This document shows, in pieces, positions 7,735 to 14,782 of a DNA stretch of 14,782 nt. The position numbers and the translations under genes are program-made. The stretch is from Fidelibacterota bacterium (GTDB lineage Bacteria > Fidelibacterota > Marinisomatia > SCGC-AAA003-L08 > GCA-002704045), in assembly GCA_002704045.1 (NCBI GenBank), contig PAFF01000061.1, positions 1 to 14,782 of the forward strand, written 5' to 3'. Position 1 is the stretch's first letter. Every line of letters begins with the position of its first letter. The notes under the pieces were generated by a model that saw only the letters and a list, made by a program, of their open reading frames with translations, searched no databases and was not told the DNA's origin.

Positions 7735-10310
7735 TTAAAATAATTTTTTACATTATTTTGACTCATTTTGTTTTTTCTTCAAAAATAAATATAAACACAA
7801 TTACTCAAGATGAGCTCAAAGAATTACCTATATCAAAAGTTAAGCAAATAGCAATTCAGGACTATTTAATTGATAGAGGCTATATATCGAACATCTATGA
7901 TCTATTAGATATAAAAGATATTACATCTTATGATGTAAGTTTATTAAAAAAAGTTGTAAATGTTAAACTACCATTTGTTAGTGATACACAAAAAAAAATC
8001 TCTTCTAATTCCTACAAACTAGAAAATTGGCTATCATCAGATGGTAACTCTGAAGGTTTATCTGAAGTTTGGTTAGATAGGTTCTATGAACCAATGAACA
8101 TCAATAAAATGAATTATGATGATATTATGCTGCTTCCTAATATTACTCCAGTTGATGCTAATGCAGTAATGTTGCAAAAAAAGAGAGGTGAAATTAGAGG
8201 AACATTTGAATTGAAAAATTCTCCTGGGATAAGCTATTATGGATATAAAAATTTAAGAGATTTTATTTTGTATGAAGATTCTAATGATAGCGATTTTCAT
8301 TTTAGGCTATCTAGTTTAATTCGGACTGTACCATCAACGAATAATCCAGATTCAGATAGTAATATTTTTGAAACCTCTAATAGCTCAAATCCTGAAACAT
8401 TAATCAGACTTTCAGCATCAAAAGGTCAACATATAAAATTTGGTTTAAGCTATCATAAAAGTTTAGGTGAGTCATTTATCAAAAATGACTTTTTTGGTCA
8501 AAATTTATTTTACAATACAATGTTTGAAAATATGAAATATTCTTTTTCATACGAAAAAGTACAATTTAATAAGGTTAGATTGGATAGGCTTGTATTAGGA
8601 AATTTCACTGCATCCTTTAATCAAGGTGTTGTTTTTGAAAGTTCAGATTATTTCAGCCCAAGAAGAACAGGTTATCAATGGACAAAAAGAGCTGAGGGTA
8701 TTCACACAGATATATCAAGATCATCACAATATGTTTTGAGAGGTCTAGGTTTGCAGCTATCTAATGATTTTGTTAGAGGTTCTTTTTTCATATCAAAACA
8801 ACCAAGAGATGCGATTATTAATAATGATAAAACTGATTCAACAGAAGCTAGCTTTTCTTCATTAATCGTCATGCAACCAAGAAAACCATATGGTATTTAT
8901 TCGGATACAACTAAAATTTTTAATAAGTTAACTGATTCTGTTAACGAGATAACCTGGGGTGCTAATATAAGATACACACCAATCACAGGATATAATTTTG
9001 GTTTAACATTGTATGAAAGTTTGTATGATAGAGTATTAGAGCCAATGGTACTGGAGACGATTGTTGGGGGTCCTGATGTAGATTATTCAGGTGATGATAA
9101 ATATTTACAGTATTTAAGTAATTCAGCTGATCCTGAAATTGCAGCAATGTACAGCTCGAATGCTCAATCACCAATATGGGATAAAGCACTTTCATTTAGA
9201 AGAGTTATCGGTTTGAGTTTTTCATTAATTAAAAAAAATATAGTATTTGAGGGTGAATATGGAGAGTTGTCAAAAAATAGTAATATTTTCAAATTAGGTG
9301 ATGAACCATATGGATTAGTTTTAAATACATATTTTCAATTTGAAAATTTTAATTTAATAGCACTTTATCGTGATTATTCTTTAGATTTTGATAACCCCTA
9401 CCAAAGATCTTTTTCAAATTACCAAAGATACAAAACAACTATTTTTGAGGATACTTATTGGCTTGAGGATCCTATTTATGGATACTTATATTCGGCAAAT
9501 CCCCAACCACAGGCTGAAAGAGGATTATATTTATCATCACGTTATCAGTTTCACAGATCTTTTGTAGGTACTCTAAATTGGGATAATTGGACAAGAATAG
9601 CTGATAATACAAAATATTTCAGAACTGTTTTTAGTATTGAATATAGACCTGTATTTAATTACAGAATTAAAATCAGACAAAAGTTTCAGGGTAGAGGATC
9701 TTACAATATTTATCATCCTAGTCCCTTTGATTCTAGAGAAACAAGAGTAACAGCTAGACTAAGATTATCTAATTTTGACCAATTGGAGTTAGTTTATTCA
9801 AATAATTTTACTAGTTTTTCACCTAGACCAAGGTTGACCAACAATGCATTATCTGGTGAATCAGAGATTTATGATCCTGAAACTAACTCTGCACAACCAA
9901 TGTCGGTTGGTAGTATAGGTGCACCGGAAGAAACAATTGGTTTTGCATTGATTCACAACTTTAATAATAGATTTAAAATGAAAGGCTCAGTATCATTTAT
10001 TGAGGGTTTTTTCTGGAGCTTTGAAGATACTGATTTTAGAATTTTTGATTATGAAACGCAATCAGTGCATAGTTGGTTAAGTTGTATATATCATTTGGGT
10101 AGTAGAATGACAATTCGTTATAAAATAAGCCACACTAAAACTTATCCATTTACTAACGTATACAAAGGTTGTTCTAGCAATATTCCATCAAATTGTGATT
10201 TTTATGATGAAGATACAGGTGAAAGTCAAAATGAGCAATATATGATTGAATATCCAAATATTTTAGATAATAATATAGATTTTAGATTACAGGTAGATTA
10301 TGCTTTTTAA
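7731..10310 (+). CDS. Exported protein with two helix-hairpin-helix segments and a large putative outer-membrane barrel
   Basis: An 859-residue exported protein. Signal peptide about residues 1-17. Residues about 19-75 resemble the ComEA helix-hairpin-helix pair (ININTITQDELKELP, then YDLLDIKDI), and residues about 122-182 repeat the fold (MNINKMNYDDIMLLPNI, then ELKNSPGISYYGYKNL). The hairpin glycines of the canonical LPGIG are mostly replaced (LPISK, LPNIT); SPGIS is closest. From about residue 190 to the end the sequence alternates polar and aromatic strands with long loops (FHFRLSSLIRT, IKFGLSYHKSLG, NIRYTPITGYNFGLTLYESL, YRIKIRQKFQGRG, MTIRYKISHTKTYPF) and finishes FRLQVDYAF with a terminal Phe, the usual BAM recognition end. 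It therefore looks like an outer-membrane barrel of many strands with a periplasmic HhH head. The ATG overlaps the previous stop by four bases. Role unknown; a nucleic-acid or protein channel is a hypothesis. Confidence 0.75.
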   Translation: MIKIIFYIILTHFVFSSKININTITQDELKELPISKVKQIAIQDYLIDRGYISNIYDLLDIKDITSYDVSLLKKVVNVKLPFVSDTQKKISSNSYKLENWLSSDGNSEGLSEVWLDRFYEPMNINKMNYDDIMLLPNITPVDANAVMLQKKRGEIRGTFELKNSPGISYYGYKNLRDFILYEDSNDSDFHFRLSSLIRTVPSTNNPDSDSNIFETSNSSNPETLIRLSASKGQHIKFGLSYHKSLGESFIKNDFFGQNLFYNTMFENMKYSFSYEKVQFNKVRLDRLVLGNFTASFNQGVVFESSDYFSPRRTGYQWTKRAEGIHTDISRSSQYVLRGLGLQLSNDFVRGSFFISKQPRDAIINNDKTDSTEASFSSLIVMQPRKPYGIYSDTTKIFNKLTDSVNEITWGANIRYTPITGYNFGLTLYESLYDRVLEPMVLETIVGGPDVDYSGDDKYLQYLSNSADPEIAAMYSSNAQSPIWDKALSFRRVIGLSFSLIKKNIVFEGEYGELSKNSNIFKLGDEPYGLVLNTYFQFENFNLIALYRDYSLDFDNPYQRSFSNYQRYKTTIFEDTYWLEDPIYGYLYSANPQPQAERGLYLSSRYQFHRSFVGTLNWDNWTRIADNTKYFRTVFSIEYRPVFNYRIKIRQKFQGRGSYNIYHPSPFDSRETRVTARLRLSNFDQLELVYSNNFTSFSPRPRLTNNALSGESEIYDPETNSAQPMSVGSIGAPEETIGFALIHNFNNRFKMKGSVSFIEGFFWSFEDTDFRIFDYETQSVHSWLSCIYHLGSRMTIRYKISHTKTYPFTNVYKGCSSNIPSNCDFYDEDTGESQNEQYMIEYPNILDNNIDFRLQVDYAF

Positions 10311-11565
10311 AAATGTTTATGTTTTAATTTTATGTACAGGATTTATGTTCAGTCAAACATACTATTCTATTGATCAATTTATTATGAATCCAGTAATGGA
10401 AATGTCAGCAAAAGGTTATGCTTTGGGTAAAACTGGCCTGATGAAAGATGATAATGCATTTTGGGTCATATCAAATCCATCTGCTTTAACGAAACTGGAA
10501 GGACTAAATGTATCATTTTCTGGAAATTTAAGTCGTTATAAAGAGCATAGAAGTGTAAGAGTTAATGATTCATTTGGTGGCTATACTGCTGATGCGTCAT
10601 ATGTTTTTAATGATAATAATTTTGATTATTACGCAGCGTGTTTATCTTATGGAATATCGGATAAATTAGCATTAGGATTGGCATATCATCCATATTATAG
10701 TTATAGATATAATTATATTGAACCGGTTCATGATGCCAGTTACGATTTGAACAGAGATCCTTTGGTAGGATATCATAAGGAAAATTTTTCAGGAGATTTA
10801 TCTAATATAACTACAGCAATAAGCTATAAAATGTATGGCATTTCGTTTGGATTTAATTATAATAAAATAGTTACTGAAACTATCAAACGAAATAGAGTTG
10901 TTGAAGTTATTAGCGAAAGTAATAATCTTGCATCTCCAACGGTTTATAATGATACATTAAGTTATAGATTTTCTGATGAAAATTTTTTCTCATTTGGATT
11001 GACAACTAATGTATTACGTAATTTAGTTTTATCTTTCAGTATAACTGAATCTGTAAATTTAGAAATCAATGGAGATTCAAGTAATCTAGGAAATTATAAA
11101 ATTCCATCAAAAATATCATTTGGTTTTGAATTAAAACCAAGACAAGAAATACCAGCTTCAATAATTTTTCAGTACGACAATCAAGATTATTCAAAGTTAG
11201 ATATTTCATCTTTGAACGATGCTTGGTTTATTGATAGTCCAGAAGAAGAATTAAATTATTATGATAAAGAAACCTTTCATTTTGGAATTGAGATAGATAA
11301 TAACAAAACTCCATTAAGATTTGGAATGGTATATGAAAACTCTATTTTTCAGAGGGATCTTGATAATGCAATATTTACTTTTGGGATTGGTAAAAATATT
11401 AACAATTTAATTATTGATCTAGCCGCAAACTATAGCAGCCTTAATTATTCTTATGTAGATTCATTTGTTCCTGAAAATAATTTAAGTAATCCCGATTTGT
11501 ATGAAAAAATCACTGAAACTAATTTTGATATGAGATTAACCATTTCATATAAGTTTAAATTATAA
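10300..11565 (+). CDS. PorV/FadL-like outer-membrane beta-barrel protein
   Basis: A 421-residue predicted outer-membrane barrel, probably a distant relative of the barrel encoded at 6844. Signal peptide about residues 1-19 (VYVLILCTGFMFSQ). After it comes the family pattern SAKGYALGKTGLMKDDNAFWVI followed by NPSAL (residues 59-63) and a first strand (LNVSFSGNLS). Later strands include FDYYAACLSYGISDKLALGLAY, SYKMYGISFGFNYNKI, FFSFGLTTNVLRNLVLSFSI and the final MRLTISYKF, a plausible outer-membrane insertion signal. The ATG overlaps the end of the previous gene by 11 bases, with AGG seven bases before it as a weak ribosome site. It is five bases from the nuclease fusion downstream. It could be a transporter for small hydrophobic molecules or a shuttle for surface proteins; the sequence does not decide. 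Confidence 0.72.
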   Translation: MLFKNVYVLILCTGFMFSQTYYSIDQFIMNPVMEMSAKGYALGKTGLMKDDNAFWVISNPSALTKLEGLNVSFSGNLSRYKEHRSVRVNDSFGGYTADASYVFNDNNFDYYAACLSYGISDKLALGLAYHPYYSYRYNYIEPVHDASYDLNRDPLVGYHKENFSGDLSNITTAISYKMYGISFGFNYNKIVTETIKRNRVVEVISESNNLASPTVYNDTLSYRFSDENFFSFGLTTNVLRNLVLSFSITESVNLEINGDSSNLGNYKIPSKISFGFELKPRQEIPASIIFQYDNQDYSKLDISSLNDAWFIDSPEEELNYYDKETFHFGIEIDNNKTPLRFGMVYENSIFQRDLDNAIFTFGIGKNINNLIIDLAANYSSLNYSYVDSFVPENNLSNPDLYEKITETNFDMRLTISYKFKL

Positions 11566-11570
11566 ATTTT

Positions 11571-13478
11571 ATGAATCATTTTAAAAAAATAATAGTATTT
11601 ATGTGCATTAATGTATTTTTGATTGCTCAAACAGGTTTCATTGATATCATTACTACAAATGATATACATGGCATGGTTGGTGAACAATCAGCAACATTTA
11701 TGAATCCTCAATACCCTCCTAATATTCTTGGAGGAAGTGCAATGCATAATTACATAAAAAAAATAGAGGAAGATACTGATCTACTTATTTTAGATGCAGG
11801 TAATTTTTTTCAGGGGCATCCATTAGGTATTGCTGATAGCGGCAAATTTATGATTGACTGGTATAATAGCATAGGCTATGATGCTATAGTACCAGGTAGA
11901 TATGATTTTATATTAGGTTCAAAAAATTTAAATCATTTAATTGAATCGTCAAATTTTCCGTTCTTGGCAGCAAATTTAAATTGCAATAATTGTGAACTAA
12001 ATTCTAAGAATTTACTGCCATTTATTATCAAAGAAATAAAAGGAATTAGGGTTGGTATTATTGGAATAGTTTCATCATCATTGAAAGATTGGGTCTTAGC
12101 AGAAAATTTGAAGGGTATTGAGATAGATTTTGAAGTAGATGCATTAAAAAAATGGATACCCATAGTCAAAGAAACAGGAGCAGATTTAATTGTTATTCTA
12201 ACTAGCTCAGGTGTGCCTTGGGATAGAGAAATCATTTATGACAAATTTATAGATAGGTTGAAAAATGATATAAATTGGAGTCCTAATGATACTAGTCTTA
12301 ATGCTGTAGAAATGGCATATTTTGCAGAGGGAGCTGACATAATTATTTCTGGAGGTGTGAGTAAAGGTTATCCATTGCCATTTTATGATCCTAATTCACA
12401 CGTATACACTTTTCAAAACTATGGTAATGGAACAGAATTTGGTCATTTTAGAATGAAGTTTGATCAATTGACAAAATCATTCATTGGATATGAATCAGCT
12501 GTCAAGGGAAGAATATCACAAACTACTTTGGAAGATGACTTTACGTTTGATAAAGAAATCAAGGATATAATTGATAGTAATGTAAATGATGCACTTAGTT
12601 CTGTATACACTGGAAATATAAATTGGAATAAAAAAAATAATAATCAATGTGGAAAAAGTTTCAAAAGTAAAATAAACGATTGGGATGTACCATCATTTAA
12701 CACAAATGATATCGAAATTATAACCTGGAATTGCGAATTTTTTCCAGCTGCTTGGGATCAAACTATAAATACACTTTCTGAATTAATTTTAGATATTGAT
12801 GCGGATATTTATGCATTTCAAGAGATTAGGTATGTGGGTTGGTTTAGTAGGTTAATGGAGTTATTGCCAAATTACGATTTTATCATTTCCCAGCAATCAT
12901 CATTTATGGACCAAGCAATAGTATATAGAAAAGATATGTTTGATTTTGTAAGACAAGTTGAACCCTTTGCAGATAATGATTATAATTTTGCTGGTCGTCC
13001 ACCTTTAAGAGGTGATTTCATTTACCAATGTGGGGATCAAAAGATGGAATTGAGTGTAATTAATCTACATTCAAAGTGTTGTGATTCAGGTTTGCAGAGA
13101 AGAAAAAATGCTGCTCAAATGTTACACCAATATGTCTCAAAAGAAATTGATGATGGTTTTTCAAATTTCATTATTCTTGGTGATTGGAATGATGATTTAA
13201 GAGATCTTCCGGGTGAGCATAGCTTTGATTCTTTTTTAAATGATGAAAGATTTTACTTTGTTAATTTAGAAATAATAAATGATCCTAAACAAGTTACCTA
13301 TCCTAAAGAGCCTTATGTGAGTTTCTTAGATCACATTTTAACTACAAATGAACTTTTAGATAATTCAAAATACTATGTTCAAACTCTTCCAATACCAGAC
13401 TATTTAGGTGGATATGAGGTATATGAAGAGTTAGTTTCTGATCATTTACCAGTTATGTTAAGGTTTTCTCCAAAATAA
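11571..13478 (+). CDS. Exported fusion: degenerate 5'-nucleotidase-like metallophosphatase + intact EEP (DNase I-like) nuclease
   Basis: A 635-residue exported protein with signal peptide about residues 1-19. Residues about 22-310 follow the UshA-type metallophosphatase fold: ITTNDIHG (D31, H33) is kept, but DAGN replaces DAGD (N78), GRYDF replaces GNHEF (109-113), TSSG replaces SHxG (211-214) and SGGVSKG replaces the GGHxH element (260-266). Most metal ligands are thus absent, so this half is probably not catalytic. The 5'-nucleotidase C-terminal domain is missing; a linker (about 310-380) leads to an EEP domain (383-635) with every expected motif: TWN (N387), FQE (E418), LH (H500), GDWND (D538, N540), LDH (D587) and SDH (D624, H625). 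EEP enzymes cleave phosphodiesters with Mg; substrates include DNA, lipids and inositol phosphates. A nuclease is favoured by the lamin-tail/OB genes in the operon. Last gene of the cluster, five bases after its neighbour. Confidence 0.85.
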   Translation: MNHFKKIIVFMCINVFLIAQTGFIDIITTNDIHGMVGEQSATFMNPQYPPNILGGSAMHNYIKKIEEDTDLLILDAGNFFQGHPLGIADSGKFMIDWYNSIGYDAIVPGRYDFILGSKNLNHLIESSNFPFLAANLNCNNCELNSKNLLPFIIKEIKGIRVGIIGIVSSSLKDWVLAENLKGIEIDFEVDALKKWIPIVKETGADLIVILTSSGVPWDREIIYDKFIDRLKNDINWSPNDTSLNAVEMAYFAEGADIIISGGVSKGYPLPFYDPNSHVYTFQNYGNGTEFGHFRMKFDQLTKSFIGYESAVKGRISQTTLEDDFTFDKEIKDIIDSNVNDALSSVYTGNINWNKKNNNQCGKSFKSKINDWDVPSFNTNDIEIITWNCEFFPAAWDQTINTLSELILDIDADIYAFQEIRYVGWFSRLMELLPNYDFIISQQSSFMDQAIVYRKDMFDFVRQVEPFADNDYNFAGRPPLRGDFIYQCGDQKMELSVINLHSKCCDSGLQRRKNAAQMLHQYVSKEIDDGFSNFIILGDWNDDLRDLPGEHSFDSFLNDERFYFVNLEIINDPKQVTYPKEPYVSFLDHILTTNELLDNSKYYVQTLPIPDYLGGYEVYEELVSDHLPVMLRFSPK

Positions 13479-13490
13479 TTAAAAAATCCA

Positions 13491-13553
13491 TAATCGATTC
13501 TCTCGCATTAATTAGATCATTTTAAATAATATTTATTTTTTTCTTTTTTTTTA
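13491..13553 (+). terminator. Weak candidate terminator after the operon
   Basis: TAATCGA (13491-13497) can pair with TCG-ATTA (13503-13510, one bulged C) around a five-base loop, 12 bases after the last stop codon. About 20 bases further lies a T-rich tract (13531-13552). The stem is weak and the T-run is not adjacent, so this is a poor intrinsic terminator, but it is the only candidate at the operon end. Confidence 0.25.
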
Positions 13554-13575
13554 GGTTAAACGTTGTAAATTTTGA

Positions 13576-13597
13576 TCCCTTTTTGAGAAGAAAGGGA
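13576..13597. other. Hairpin with GAGA (GNRA) loop in the intergenic region
   Basis: TCCCTTTTT (13576-13584) pairs with AGAAAGGGA (13589-13597) through nine base pairs, one of them a T-G wobble, closing on the tetraloop GAGA. It is the most stable-looking structure in the 248-base gap 13479-13726. On the plus strand it is followed by six A residues, not T, so it is not a normal terminator in that direction. It could lie in the leader of the lipoprotein mRNA. The rest of the gap shows no convincing gene. Confidence 0.5.
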
Positions 13598-13726
13598 AAA
13601 AATGCGGATATAAAATGGCTAATAACAAAAAAATATTATTTATTTTGATGGAAAAATTGTGTCTTTTTCTATTTTTTCTTAAGATTTCTTTGAGTAAAGG
13701 CAAAAATCTTTATAAAACATTTTTAA

Positions 13727-14782
13727 ATGAGGGTTTTAGTTTTGCTAATTAAAGAAGTTAAAATTATAATATTAATCTTTTTGTTATTTGTAGGTTGTGC
13801 TTCCAAGCCAGATCTAATCAAACCTCCAATAGATTATAAAAGTCCGTATATATCTGAAACAATTGAAAATGAAATGGATGATTTAATTCGTTTTGAAGAC
13901 ATTGCAATAAATATTGAAGATCCAAAAGAAAGATTTGATTTTTATTTAGCAGTTGGAAGTAAAATTTATCAACAAACCTTATTACTTGATGAACAATTCA
14001 AAAGCAAAAATTTTAGGCTTGATAATGTTCTATCAAATCAAGAAAAAATATATTCAGATGAAAAAAATGAAAAAAAAGGGGAATTTGAATATAAAGGAAA
14101 AAACTATTCATGGGGAATGCTTAAAAAAGAGAAGCCATTAGTAGACTATAAAACCAGATCTTTTTCTCGATCTGACTACAAAAAAATCAAACAATTTGAA
14201 CCTTTGGTTTTAGAAGACACGACTTTAATATCAAGAAAAAAATTAAAAGATGCATATTTACAAGCTAAAGAATTGAGACACCAATATATAGAACTTTTCA
14301 AATGGTCAAAATCTGAAATGAGATTTAAATTTAATTATATCAGAGAATTTATAGTTTCAGGACCTCCAGTTATATATTATCTAGACAATGATCAATTTAT
14401 CAATGATTATAAACTTCCTATAGAAAAAAGTAAATATTTATCTAAAGAACCTTTTGTAGATAAAAATAAAAATAGGGTCTATGATTTATCAGAACCATTT
14501 ACTGATTGTGACGATGCCTTAATTAGCTGCTCTGATGATTGTGAATGGGAAAACTTACTTGGTAATGAAAAATATGACGAGGGAGAATTTTATCTGGATT
14601 CAAATTTAAATGGCAAGTATGATTTTGAAGAACAGTTTTTTGATATGAACGAAAATGGTGTTTATGATGCTCAGCCTAAAAATGATATAAAAGTTTTATT
14701 AAATTATAAAAAAATAAGTGATTTGATTGATGATCCATATGAAAAAGCTAAATTTTTTAATGCTGTTGCAGAAGCATTATCT
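13727..14782 (+). CDS. Lipoprotein with Asp/Asn-rich Ca-type repeats (cut by window end)
   Basis: An open frame runs without a stop to the window edge (352 codons seen). The N-terminus has a lipoprotein signal: KEVK, a hydrophobic IIILIFLLF core and the lipobox FVGC followed by ASKPD, so the mature protein would be a Cys-acylated lipoprotein. The first possible start is ATG 13727 (TAA immediately upstream; Cys 24), but TTG 13742 is five codons in, has GAGGG eight bases before it and gives a neater 18-residue signal (Cys 19). The middle is Lys/Glu-rich and probably helical (YLQAKELRHQYIELFKW). Residues about 241-318 hold Asp/Asn-rich elements (EPFVDKNKNRVYD, LDSNLNGKYDFEEQFFD, MNENGVYD) resembling EF-hand-like Ca loops common in exported proteins of this lineage, with several cysteines between them. 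I do not recognise a family. It starts 248 bases after the operon and is probably a separate unit. Confidence 0.8.
   Translation, partial: MRVLVLLIKEVKIIILIFLLFVGCASKPDLIKPPIDYKSPYISETIENEMDDLIRFEDIAINIEDPKERFDFYLAVGSKIYQQTLLLDEQFKSKNFRLDNVLSNQEKIYSDEKNEKKGEFEYKGKNYSWGMLKKEKPLVDYKTRSFSRSDYKKIKQFEPLVLEDTTLISRKKLKDAYLQAKELRHQYIELFKWSKSEMRFKFNYIREFIVSGPPVIYYLDNDQFINDYKLPIEKSKYLSKEPFVDKNKNRVYDLSEPFTDCDDALISCSDDCEWENLLGNEKYDEGEFYLDSNLNGKYDFEEQFFDMNENGVYDAQPKNDIKVLLNYKKISDLIDDPYEKAKFFNAVAEALS
13729..13733 (+). promoter_or_regulatory. Shine-Dalgarno GAGGG favouring a TTG start for the lipoprotein
   Basis: GAGGG lies eight bases before TTG 13742 and overlaps the alternative ATG at 13727, which itself has no ribosome site. 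The spacing and the resulting signal peptide length argue for TTG as the true start; the ATG cannot be excluded. Confidence 0.45.

Noticed and set aside
11571..12500. Annotation as an active 5'-nucleotidase
   Set aside because: Only the first D-x-H motif is intact; the other metal-binding and catalytic motifs are replaced, so activity should not be assumed.
13615..13752. A 45-codon open frame on the plus strand starting MANNKKILFILMEK
   Set aside because: No ribosome site at usable distance, low-complexity hydrophobic composition expected from the T-rich DNA, and it overlaps the lipoprotein start.
13953..14141. A 62-codon plus-strand open frame
   Set aside because: It lies wholly inside the lipoprotein gene in another frame and is Lys-rich with no domain features; the longer open frame is clearly the real one.

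Overview
The window is AT-rich and densely coded, with no RNA gene, insertion sequence, phage gene or CRISPR array that I can see. Several features suggest a marine Gram-negative bacterium of the Fibrobacterota/Bacteroidota/Marinimicrobia (SAR406) area: paired dockerin-like GDVNLDG...LDVLDVV repeats, GCTxxTACNxN...DGSC modules, a FlgD-like C-terminal Ig domain, PorV/FadL-like barrels, weak Shine-Dalgarno sequences and TTG starts. Marinimicrobia is my best guess; it is an inference from protein style, not a proven placement.

Layout. (1) Positions 1-1278, minus strand: an ABC exporter made of a COG4586-type ATPase and the start of its ABC-2 permease, which runs off the left edge. (2) Positions 1336-2223, plus strand: a diacylglycerol-kinase-family lipid kinase, divergent from the exporter. 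(3) Positions 2346-13478, plus strand: six genes that overlap or lie 5-14 bases apart, almost certainly one operon and all apparently exported. In order they are a 968-residue multidomain secreted protein (two lamin-tail domains, five Asp-rich Ca-type repeats, a somatomedin-B-like knot, a PKD-like domain, an OB-fold and a dockerin pair); a 525-residue secreted protein (lamin-tail-like, OB-like, FlgD-like end); a PorV-like barrel; a protein with two helix-hairpin-helix segments fused to a large putative barrel; a second PorV/FadL-like barrel; and a fusion of a 5'-nucleotidase-like metallophosphatase with an EEP (DNase I-like) nuclease. (4) Positions 13479-13726: non-coding, with a T-rich tract and a neat GNRA-loop hairpin. 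(5) From about 13727 to the right edge: a lipoprotein with Asp/Asn-rich Ca-type repeats, cut by the window end.

Main interpretation. Lamin-tail, YhcR/ExeM-type OB-fold, calcineurin-like phosphatase and EEP nuclease domains are normally parts of single large secreted nucleases. Here they are spread over neighbouring genes, together with outer-membrane barrels and a barrel carrying ComEA-like helix-hairpin-helix segments. I read this as a candidate surface system for handling extracellular nucleic acid (breakdown and perhaps uptake, or phosphate scavenging). The EEP nuclease keeps all its catalytic motifs, whereas the attached phosphatase domain has lost nearly all its metal ligands and looks like a pseudoenzyme.
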